This document shows positions 26,191-35,746 of a stretch of 64,000 nt of DNA, piece after piece (positions within the stretch are counted from its first letter, which is position 1; every line of letters starts with the position of its first letter). The notes under the pieces were generated by a model that was not told the DNA's origin, did not search any database, and worked only from the letters and a program-made list of their open reading frames with translations. This stretch comes from Platerodrilus igneus (lineage: Eukaryota > Arthropoda > Insecta > Coleoptera > Lycidae), in the NCBI GenBank assembly GCA_036346225.1, contig JARFIW010001480.1, positions 12,431,001 to 12,495,000 of the forward strand, written 5' to 3'. The translations under genes and the position numbers were made by a program.

Positions 26191-26887
26191 AAAGCTCTTG
26201 CAGTAATCCATTTTCAGAGTTAAAAGGCATTGAATAAGTTAACAACACTATAAAATTAAAAACTGAGATCCTAGAAACTAATTTATATTCTTTTGGTTAA
26301 CTGCAGGCCCTCAAGTGTCAGAAATATGAATTTACAAAGAACTGGTATTAAAGTTGACATAACAGTCATTTTCGTTGTTCTTGATCGCTCATATGTCAGT
26401 AACCGGCTTTCTGAATACCAGTCTTGTAGAGCTTACTAAGACAGGATTGACACGGAGATAAACAAAGAAACTAAGTCTTCAAAAATGGAAATATTAGAAT
26501 TAATCGGTTAATTGGCACCTTCTTATATGATGCCTTTGCCGGCTAAAGCTATCTCTGACAAATTGTTAAGAAAATTTTATTATTTTATTTATATATAACT
26601 ATAATTTACTTTTATTAAAACTTAATTAGTTGCGCAACACCTTTAAATTAATTTTTTTGAAAGGTGCACAGTATTCCAGTTTACATTAGAAACGGCAAAG
26701 TAACAAAAATTCTTTTAGTCGGACGACAAAAAGCATAAGTAGTAATCGACGAATTACTTGCAACTACTGTTCAAGATGTGAGGATAAAATAATAACAAGA
26801 TAGAATAAAACACAGAACGGTATCAGAATCTCACAACTTTTAGCAAAACGTAAACGACTTTTGATAAACAATGATATCACAAACAAA
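26191..26887 (+). repeat. Direct repeat B (pair of 6593-7267)
   Basis: A ~697-bp near-identical copy of 6593-7267 in the same orientation. It starts just after the CCATCCCT terminus and its sequence continues (GTCAATTTAG) where repeat A is cut by AGGGATGG. Confidence 0.92.
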
Positions 26888-29611
26888 GTCAATTTAGAAA
26901 GTTTATTTTAAACTAAAGCCCTTTCAACTAAATTGCGTTGAAATAATATGCCTGAAGGGCATTCGGTTGTTTCCGCATTTGTTCTCATTGATTTGAATTG
27001 ACAGGGGTTACACAAAATAAATGCTGTATTTAAATATTAACTAGGTGCCGTTATCTCCATATATTTGCCCCTGAGACAGCGAAGCATAATTTTAATCAGT
27101 TTAAAACAAATTTCCGGGTATATTGTATCTGAAAATAACATTTTGTGTACTATTAAAGTTGCGAATTAAATGTTTGTAAAATTTTAAATTCTCAGTACGT
27201 ATTGCGATGATTCCAGAAAATTACGGTTACGCATTTGTAAATTGCACTGACAAAAAAGTAAGCAAAGTGCGATTAATAGACCAGTTTACAGGAAAAAGCA
27301 AGAAACAAGTTTCAGAATTATAATGGAGTACTTAAGTTTGTTAATTGTCGAAAACGAGAGGGAAGATGATGTGGGTTTAGTAAATCACATCTCAATCCGA
27401 GCTAAGTGGCATCGCGTAATTTCCTACAGGTTTGACGGACATTCCCTTATGAACTTCACTAACGTTACTGCAGTTCGTACAATTTCTGTAACGAACGTCT
27501 GTAGGGCCGTGAATTGAACATCAATCGCCTGCAAAAATATTATTTGATGGCGCACCTCTCTATTTCTTGCGATTAGATCTATGCATTACCGCTGAATAGT
27601 TTTTAATCTAATATCCAATCAATGGAAGAAAGGTTTCCGAAAGATATGCGAGTTTTATTATTAGCGGTTGTATAAGATTGCGCGCTAAAACTGCAATTGT
27701 TAATTGTAGTTAACGGAATATGCCAGCTAATTTTTCTCTCGGTCTCTGTATTTAAAATTATATGGTTTGCCCAATTACCTGAAGACTGAATAGATATCTC
27801 GACAAGAGAACCTTCTATTTAAAGTTAGCAAACTGATTTTTAAACTTACAAGTCTGGAAGGCTATGTTGTGCTTGTACAAGAGAGTTCTCAACTAGTGGT
27901 TATCAAGGTCTCCTGCTTGTAAAATGGATAATATTTACTCCTGCTGTTGTTGAAAAATTATGTGTGGAAAAAAAAGCTCTCTCAGCAGTTCTATATATCG
28001 ATTTTAAACTTCAAGAAAATAAAATCGTTTGTCCTTGAGCTTTTTGTAAGGATACTGTAATGAAGGACAATATCAGATATCGTGGTTTAAGGATTTAAAC
28101 GATCGAGTTTGTTGCAATATCTATGATCGAGGTTTAAAATATTGCACCTGAGAAATAGAAAAATTGTTTCGTCTGATTAGTGTTCTACGTTGTAATAATT
28201 AGGAATTGTTGGATGCTGCTACCGAATTTTCGCCGATCAATAAGTTGGACACTTCTGTTGATGCCAGTTAACAATTTTGCCATTAAGTGAATTGGATATT
28301 TAAAAAATTAAATAGATGAATCATTCTACTTATATGCCTAAAACAACATGTTTTATTTTAATTTCTTAACGGTTTAAATCTGCAAGTAACTCTTAACTGC
28401 CATTAAATTTACAAATTAGATTTCTGTAATTTTTGAATGCTTTTTGAAAATACCGTTTCTTTTTTGTAGCCAGCACTAACAGGAATGTGGGAACCCCCTG
28501 TTAATGAGGATTTAGCCAAAGAAAATAATCTACTTTCAAAATGTAATGGAATTTTTTGTATCCGTACGTAGACGTTCACTCTGCTTTGTTACTGATCGAA
28601 AATTATCTAGTAGATGAAGTAGTTTTTAGTAAATCAAAATTCAATTCTAAGCTAAACAGAATCGTGTAAATTCCCAATTGACTGTACTAGCGTCACTTGA
28701 ACGGACTAAACTTCAGCTACACCCTTTAGTGAGCGTCAATTGCCTTGCGTACCGAAAACGATTAGGAATATGCCTCCTGAGGGTTTATAACATTTTTACT
28801 CAACAGCAGAAAGAAGGTGCATTAATTGAGCTGCGTTTCGGACCTAATAACTAAGATAAAAATTTTGAGCTAGCTAATATAATTTTAGTCAATGCAGTGC
28901 TGAGTGAAAGATGCCACGATATATTTATATTATTTGTAATTTATTGTTCATGATGCTACTGGTTTGAATTGCAGAAAGGAATAATTTAAAAAAAGTGACG
29001 GTGCTAAGACTAAGCTTGATATTAATGTACAATTAACAGTATACTACAAACGAACTGAAAAATATTTCACTGCTACTGCAGACGATATAGGGAACAGACA
29101 CGCGAAACACAGAAGCCAACAAAACCAGAGGCGGAAAAAAAAATTTCCAACGAGCTTTGCATACCACTTTGTATACCACCGTTATTTTTGTATTTTAGTT
29201 AAATGATTTCAGTGGTGTCAAATTGTTACGGTAAAAACATCACACATGATAAGGACTGCGTGCTAGCTATTGTCGTAGAGTGGGCATGGGAGTTACAGCA
29301 ATTCTTAGAGATCAAGTCGTTCAACGGAAATCAAGAATTAGCGTGATCTGTAGAAAATAAACACTAATAGTAGATAAACTATGTTCGTATCAGATAAAAG
29401 AACCGGTTTTCTTATGGCACTTAACATGGTAAATTCTAAAATCCAAAAAGACCATTATTGTGGGTTCCAAAGGTCATTCACCCCATCTCTCGCGTGACCC
29501 CGACGTGCCAGTTTCACATGATCCTATGACGTCAAATCTTCACCACATGCTTCCCAAAACACCCTGCATTTACCCGTACATAAGCTATGTTAGTTCTGGC
29601 ACAGTAGAACA
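26888..29611. other. Gene-free stretch
   Basis: No gene recognised. Open frames at 27323-27517 (64 codons) and 29460-29744 (the latter through a minisatellite) have no family motifs. 27205-27320 reads as a short coding-like piece (IPENYGYAFVNCTDKKVSKV) that I cannot place. It might be another eroded element gene. Confidence 0.35.
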
Positions 29612-29730
29612 CTCCACATCACTTCACATCCCTCCACATTCCTCCACATCATTCCTTATCACTCCACATCCCTCCTACCTCCACATTCCTCCAAATCCCT
29701 CCACCCATTACCCATCCCTCCAAGCTGGTT
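29612..29730 (+). repeat. CCTCCACAT-type minisatellite
   Basis: Repeats of an 11-12 bp unit such as CATCCCTCCACATTCCTCCA. It explains the proline- and histidine-rich open frame 29460-29744, which I do not consider a gene. Confidence 0.75.
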
Positions 29731-29911
29731 CTAGACCCACCTAAACCACCACCACCGGAGGCCTCCATGGCGACCCTGGAGAGAGGAAGTTGGTCCTAAA
29801 AATAATTATATGTCATCTTGACCAATACGCCGATGATGTAACCGTGACGCTATCGCTAGCACAAATGTTTAGGAGAGTGTCTTTTTTCGAAGATTCCGGT
29901 TACCATAGCGC

Positions 29912-30115
29912 ATGCCCCACTACAACTCTATAAAAGACAAGTGCAGTTATCACCTGCTCAATCCAAGCTTTGTGCTAAAGCATTATAATAACATATCGAG
30001 AGCAGTGTATAGTTTGTCTGACCTGAGTATCGTGGAAGAGTATACCGAAATATGTCTGAAAAGTGTACCGATTGCTAAAAAATATAATGTTCCTGACATG
30101 GTTAACATAACGTAG
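29912..30115 (+). CDS. Unrecognised 67-residue ORF upstream of Maverick block
   Basis: Starts at an ATG and ends at TAG, 192 bp before the phospholipase-like gene on the same strand. It contains ISRAVYSLSDLSIVEEYTEI, predicted mainly helical, with no transmembrane segment and no motif I can name. Codon content looks coding-like rather than compositional. It may be the eroded end of a neighbouring element gene or a small accessory gene. Its length alone does not exclude chance. Confidence 0.3.
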   Translation: MPHYNSIKDKCSYHLLNPSFVLKHYNNISRAVYSLSDLSIVEEYTEICLKSVPIAKKYNVPDMVNIT

Positions 30116-30307
30116 CGTTTACACCGGAAGAATACCAGCATAACTTGTAAATTAATGTATTTATATATGTAAAATGTATTTTGCAACAGTATAATTAGAA
30201 ATGTTTGTTTAAATATTGTTCGTTCAGTTGTTGCTGTCAAAGTAGAAATAGAGATGTATTTTACATTTGTATTAATTTAGTATCTGTTTGTTGACGAGTG
30301 CACATCT

Positions 30308-30778
30308 ATGATTGTGCAGGAAGGTAGTGGGTTTGTAAACAAAGCTATAAATAATCTCCTGTTCGAGCTACACATTCCAAGTTATTCTTACTGTGGTCCT
30401 GGGACCCGATTGCAGGAAAGGTAAACCCGAGACAATTCTGGAATAAACGAGTTGAATCGTTTGTGTAGGAACCACGACATTGCATACTCCAAGTACCCCG
30501 ATGATCTCCCAGTTAGAAATGGAGCAGATAAAATTTTAGAAGAAGAAGCATGGGGAAGAGTAAAGTCCAAGGACGCAAGGTTTGGTAAAAGGACTACAGC
30601 TTGATTTGTGACAAATGTTATGAAAGCAAAAAGAGAAATGGGTATGGGTATGAAAAAGAAGAACAACAAAATAAGTTTCAAAGGCGAATTCCTAAAGAAA
30701 ATACAATCCACAATCGATAGAGTTGGTTCCGACAACTTAAAGAAGCTACTCGATGTCTGGTGGGAGAAACAAAATTAA
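30308..30778 (+). pseudogene. Phospholipase A2-like protein of a Maverick-type element
   Basis: From ATG 30308 to TAA 30776-30778 one frame spans 157 codons with two internal stops, TAA at 30422-30424 and TGA at 30602-30604. Around residues 28-31 it has CGPGT, the glycine-rich Ca2+-binding-loop pattern. Near residues 56-60 it has NHDIAYSK, the His-Asp catalytic pattern of parvovirus-type phospholipase A2 domains. A helical AD-containing stretch follows (NGADKILEEEAWGRV, then KAKREMGMG). In parvoviruses such a domain breaches endosomal membranes; some Maverick/adintovirus-like elements are also known to carry one. The pVI-like and protease reading continues in the same frame directly downstream. 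The two stops make it non-functional as a full protein; assembly error at those sites is possible but not favoured. Confidence 0.75.
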
Positions 30779-31064
30779 AGTTTCGCGTATTATACCCGTT
30801 TCACAGGAAGGAGGTTTCTAGCATTGATTTCGATATTCGCCGGACTAAGTACTCTAGGAGCCCTAACAGGTGGAGCTGCGGGAATAGCTAAAGCAGTAAA
30901 TGATGCCAAGACAGCAAACGAGCAGCTTAAAGAGAGTGAACGGCACAACAGATCTATGGAAGCCATTGCCATCGGAAAAAAGAGAAATGGACTATTTTGA
31001 AAACCTTACAAGAAAGGTACTGCGCTATTTTTAAAACGATAAAAAGGGCGCGGTAAAGAAGAAG
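30779..31064 (+). pseudogene. pVI-like minor capsid protein relic
   Basis: In the same frame as the gene upstream, the sequence reads a hydrophobic glycine-rich helix (LISIFAGLSTLGALTGGAAG, about 30818-30877). A conserved helix follows (KAVNDAKTANEQLKESERHN), then MEAIAIGKKR and a KPYKKG segment. This pattern is typical of the adenovirus pVI/pX-like protein found beside the protease in insect Mavericks; an amphipathic membrane-active role is known for adenovirus pVI. A TGA after NGLF and a TAA after FLKR interrupt it before the protease. No ATG is obvious, so it was probably fused to, or read through from, the phospholipase-like part. Confidence 0.7.
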
Positions 31065-31477
31065 GATTTCTAACGCCGTTAATGATACCTTTGCTAAAAG
31101 AGGTTTTAGAGTCAAAAAACTAAACAAGTTACCTCAAAGAGCTCTTACCGAAGTGGATATAAAGAAATTCGCAGTTGGAATTTCTCATTTTCGCGATGTT
31201 CTTTCAAGATCAGTTACGGAAGGTAAAGACGCGTGTCAACGAGGCGGGTGTGAATAATTTGGATACGACCGGCGGACCAGGGACCCATTGGGTTGGATAC
31301 CGTAAAATTGGTAAAAGTCTCATATATTATGATACGTTTGGAGGCTTAACGCCGCCCGAAAAAGTCAAAAATCATTTTCGAGTTTGCAGAATTTATTGCA
31401 ACAGCGTATCCGAACAGACTTGCAACACTTATAATTGTGGACAATTAGTGTTCAAGTTTCTTAGTGATAATGGCTAA
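31065..31477 (+). pseudogene. Adenain-like cysteine protease (PRO)
   Basis: First part, in a different frame (about 31065-31195): RVKKLNKLPQRALTEVDIKK and SHFRDV. Second part (31175-31477): GGPGTHWVGYRKIGKSL carries the catalytic His, YYDTFGG the acidic residue, and CNTYNCGQLVFKF the active-site Cys. This is the C5 (adenovirus protease) family used by Mavericks to process capsid proteins. The frame changes near 31060 and again near 31195, so the N-terminal half is shifted relative to the rest. The catalytic residues themselves remain. Its stop (TAA 31475-31477) overlaps the next gene's ATG by 8 bp. Confidence 0.85.
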
Positions 31478-31976
31478 AACAGTGAGCGTGTTCGCATACG
31501 GAAATGTCATATCGACAGGATCCATTTACTCACCAATCAAATTGAAGCAAGACACTGAATATACTTCGGGTTTAGTGGGGTTGTACATATGCAATACCGT
31601 GCAGAATGTCCACTCTGGTAATAATGTATTGTATTTTGATGATTCAGAGCAGTATAGAATAGTCATTGAGTCGGGTCCGTACAAATTGGAAGAAATTAAT
31701 GTATATATACAAAAAAAATTTAAACAATGACTCAATATGGTACAAAGCATCAACGAGAACATTGAAAAATATTTCAAATTGAGTGCTAACAATAACACGC
31801 TAAAGTGTTCTATGCGAAGCAGTTTGCAGATCGACTTTGGTGTAGAACATAAAAACAGTATTGGTAACATCTTGGCGGTTTACCAACCGTAAACTTTCTG
31901 CAAACGTCTTGCAGATCACAGCCCAACAAGTGAACATAATTTCAGTATCAAATGTTTTTGTGGAAACCAATATCAC
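31470..31976 (+). pseudogene. Putative penton-type capsid protein, truncated
   Basis: ATG at 31470 inside the end of the protease frame. Open to TGA 31728-31730 (86 codons), with beta-rich text such as TEYTSGLVGLYICNTVQNVH and IESGPYKLEEINVYIQ. The same frame continues past the TGA (KLSANNNTLKCSMRSSLQID), then shifts near 31875 to NVLQITAQQVNIISVSNVFV. The reading stops at 31977, where a SINE lies. I associate this pattern with the protein following PRO in insect Mavericks, probably a single-jelly-roll minor capsid (penton) protein; family recognition is good, the exact role is inference. Three lesions: one stop, one frameshift, one 3' truncation. Confidence 0.65.
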
Positions 31977-32274
31977 CCTACATGTGATTTTCCAATGCTC
32001 CACCCGAGGGTACTACATTGGCCAGGAAGCAAGTTTTTTTTACCTGGAAAATTTAAAATTTTGCCGAACCTTTGCTGTTCCAAGCAAGGTAGGGTTTTTA
32101 ACGTGCGTGACCTCACTCGCACACGGGACCTCCATTTTACCTCTCATCCGAACGAGGGTGTATTTTTGTGAAAAATGCTCGCCTAACATTTTTCAAGCGG
32201 ACCGTGTCGGGATTCGAACCCGGGACCTTGTGCGTAGTAGTCACACACATACCAACTACGCCACGGAGCCGTCC
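31977..32274 (-). mobile_element. tRNA-derived SINE, copy 2
   Basis: Full length, reverse orientation: tail complement CATGTGATTTTCCAATGCTC at the left; head with B box (GGATTCGAACCC on the plus strand, near 32210-32221) and CCACGGAGCCG at the right. No target-site duplication, because the left flank is the penton-type gene and the right flank is a LINE fragment. That implies a deletion or rearrangement at one edge after insertion. Confidence 0.9.
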
Positions 32275-32276
32275 GC

Positions 32277-32640
32277 TAGATGCTAATACCGCTATATCAT
32301 CTGCAGATCTAAGCATATCAATCGCGTATTTCTGCATAATAATTCCAAATGTCTTCCTGCATTAGACAATATTTGTTGCATCATCGATATATACAAGTTA
32401 AAAATTAACGGGAATACCGCACATACCTGTCTCAACCGTTTCCAAAAATTTTCTTCCATACGTTTCTGCCTAATTCTATTACAGCTGGTTGAGTAAGCTA
32501 GGTTTTATCCGTCTATCTCTATAACTAATTCCAATCTTTTTGCGTATTTTGAATATGTTTCCATTTAACATGGTCGAGCGCGTTTTGCAGATCTACAAAA
32601 CATTATACAAACACAGTCTCTCGTTTCTTTTGCTTTCTAA
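32277..32640 (-). mobile_element. Non-LTR retrotransposon fragment (RT)
   Basis: Matches the RT part of the LINE at 33.6-33.9 and 49.5-49.8 kb, for example CTATATCATCTGCAGATCTAAGCATATCAATC. It is followed on its right by the 3' end of another copy, so two pieces of the same family are joined head to tail here. Confidence 0.8.
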
Positions 32641-34430
32641 AAATATACCTTATTTCAGCGACATTCAGTTGTAGGTGAAGAGGTGTAAGTAACCTGACGT
32701 TTACCAAAATATCTCACCACTTAGACATTTGGCGAACCAATGGTCTTTCAATCACTCCTTTCACACAATCAACTTTTTTTGAAAGTATTGCAGAACCAAT
32801 ACCTGTAGTTGTTTACGATAATCTTAAGGTTTAAATGCAATTACTACATTTATCATTAAGGTTTTCGGTCCTGGAACTGGTTGCACGTGTGCTTTCAATG
32901 TTTTCTATTCTGAGCTGACCTACACATTTACCTAAAATTCCCAAAGCTTATCTGTTTGCAATGGTCTAATCTTAGTCTACCTCTACATTTTTTTCCCATA
33001 TCTGTTTCTAACATATTCCGTACTATTTCATCATGTCCTGATGTGTGTCCTATCATTCTATCTCACCTATTTTTTACTGTTTTCCACATATTTCTTCCTT
33101 CACCTACCATTTCTGGCACCTCTTTGTTCTTAACATTGTCTGTCCATGATATCTTTATCAAATGTCTGTAGCACAACATTTAAAAAGTTCTTCTATCCTT
33201 TTCCTGTCCGTTTCTCCTATTATCAACAGCAGTACAGTGATGTACGCCAGACATATGCTTTCAACAATCTTTTCCTTGTTCCTATATTTGCTGTTTTCGA
33301 ACGCATTAGTTGTTTCTTATTGTTTTGCAGTACGGCATTGTACCAATTGTTGTTTTATATCTTTTGCACTTTTCCGATCTTGTGTTATTTGGCCTCGTAG
33401 GTAGCAGGAATCCTCAATCTCTTGTAACTTCTCGTTTCCTATTTAATTCTGGTTTCTTACTAATTCCCCCCCCCCCCTACATGCTAGTACTTTAGTTTCA
33501 TTTTTGTTAATTTTTATACCGTATTTCTCTGTTAGTATTGTTTCCATTTCATTAAGAGCTGCTTCTGACTATTCCTTGTTAGATGTTTAATAAAACTATA
33601 TCATCTACAAATCTAAGCATATCAATCTTTTGTCCTGCATAATAATTCCAATTGTCTTCCTGCATTTGAGAGTATTCATTGCCTCTTCGATAAACAAGTT
33701 AAAAATTACCGGGGATAGCGCACATCCCTGTTTCACCCCTTTCTTAATATTTACATCTCTACGTTCTTGCTCTATTTCTACTGCAGGTGCTTTAATTAAA
33801 CTATGTACTATCCGTCTATCCCTATAACTCATTCCAATTTTTTTTGAATATTTCGTACATCATTTTTCTATTTTACTTTGTCGAATGCTTTTTCAGAACT
33901 ACACACTCTACATACACGCTTTCTTCTTTTTCTATTCTATTCTACGTTATTACCCTTAAGTAAAATAGCTTTCCATGTTCCCCTATTTCGCCTAAACCCA
34001 AATTGATCTGCTCCTAATATTTTGTCAGCCCATTTTTCCATCCATCTGTGAATAACTCTAGTTAATATTTCTGACACGTGTGGTATCAAACTTTTTGTTC
34101 GAAAATTTTTTACATCTATCTACACCCTTTTTTTTGGTGTACTGACTAAAGTAGTACGTTTCAAATCTTTGGGAATTGCGCATGTTTCATGCATATAACT
34201 TATAATTTGGAAGTAATATTCTCTTACTGCTTGTTACGGGGCTTTTACAGTTTCTGTTGCACCTTACCTATACCCGTTGCTTTATTATTTTTCAGATTCT
34301 CTAATGCTAGTTCAAACTCATCTCTAGGTATAGCATATCCCAAGTAATCCTTTTTAATGTCTGTTTCCTGTTTAGTGCTTTAAGTATCTGTCGTGCATAT
34401 AATTTTCCTATACGTTCTTGTTTTGTATAC
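32640..34430 (-). mobile_element. Non-LTR retrotransposon, RT and 3' region
   Basis: Minus-strand relic covering the C-terminal domain (about 32700-33200) and RT (33600-34400). A readable RT block is NIKKGVKQGCALSPVIFNLF at about 33680-33750, preceded by SYRDRRIVHSLI. Many stops and frameshifts. The same family, with its endonuclease, is at 48.7-51.3 kb. The plus-strand open frames at 33146-33495 are shadows of it. Confidence 0.85.
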
Positions 34431-34831
34431 CATTTTGTATACCATATTATTTAAAGCTTTGTTCTGCTTTTGGCAGCTATCTGAAAAATCCATTTAAGTC
34501 TGCAGAAAGATTACAATAACAGAGACAAATAATTTCACTTTATGAAATTGCCAAAGATGTATTCTTTCAAATTCAAGCGAAAAAGTTTTGGGGCTATACC
34601 CGAAATAAAGTTATGCGTCAGTGTTTTCTTCGAAAATGCATTTTTCAGCATTGGCGTGTCTTCAGACTCAAAATTGAACATGTTTGTAGAGTAAAAGCAT
34701 ACAATAATATCTAGTGACACCGATATAACAATTATAGCGTTACATCACCTGCAGCTACCTCCAGCTATGCCTCTCAGGGTCCGTGAAGCGCCTACTTACA
34801 AAAAATCTCAAGGGCCGTCTTCAGTTGATTC

Positions 34832-35746
34832 TGTAAATAAAAGTGTTGAGTTCTTTCGCAAGAGTTGTTTATTTGTATAAGAACAAAACTTAAAACAATA
34901 CTGCCACATCATATAAGGCAGGAAATAACTAAAACTAATCTCAGCGCCTACTACAGCGCACAAAACCGAATAGGAATTTATACCTACGTATCTGTATTCA
35001 CGTCTCAATACCAACCCAACGACGTTAACATTACTGGACTGTACTCCCATATTTCGTTAAACACAAAAGTAACAAAATGTTGACAGATACGATTTACCAC
35101 ACAACTGATCAAAATACTAGCACAACTCACCGCCCGTTACAAGCTTTTGCTTACAGTTTAAGTACAAATAACATACAAGATATACAGGCACGGTTCACCT
35201 GCGTACAACGGCAATCCTCTTTATTTTAGTAAAACATGCTTATCTCTTGCTATGCAATTACTGATCACCATTCCTCTCGGAGTTTCTTACAACTCCGACA
35301 ACACATTCTATCCCAGCCCGCGGCTAGACAAGCCTGATATGTGTGTGACTACTACACCCAAGGTCCAGGGTTCGAATACCGACACGGTCCGCTTGAAAAA
35401 TGTTAGGCGAGCATTTTTCACAAAAATACACCCTCGTTCGGATGAGAGGTGAAATGGAGGTCCCGTGTGTGAGTGTTGTCACGCACGTTAAAAATCCCTA
35501 CCTTGCTTGGAACAGCAAGGGTTCGGTAAAATTCCAAATTTTTCAGGTAAAAAAAACTCGCTTCTTGGCCAACGTAGTACCTTCGGGTGGAGAATTTGAA
35601 AATCACATGTAGGGGCTAGACAAGCCAAGTTAACGTCTAAAACCGGAATATACCCTGATCGTGTTTATCTGACTTCTATACAAAATCTACCTTAAATACT
35701 ATGCATTAATATTACACAACAGAAGAGAGCCCGGAGGCATGTTACA
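34832..35746 (-). repeat. Candidate LTR, interrupted by a SINE
   Basis: On the minus strand the interval starts TGTAACATGCC and ends TTTTATTTACA, with an AATAAA about 40 nt before the end: the look of an LTR of roughly 620 bp once the SINE at 35335-35613 is removed. There is no matching second LTR in the window, no 5-bp duplication, and no clear primer-binding site next to it. It could be a coincidence. Confidence 0.25.
35335..35613 (+). mobile_element. tRNA-derived SINE, copy 3, 5'-truncated
   Basis: Lacks the A-box end of the head: it begins with TGATATGTGTGTGACTACTA, keeps the B box (GGTTCGAATACC, one change) and runs to AATCACATGTAGG. A perfect 13-bp duplication GGCTAGACAAGCC lies at 35322-35334 and 35614-35626, so truncation occurred at insertion. 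Confidence 0.9.
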
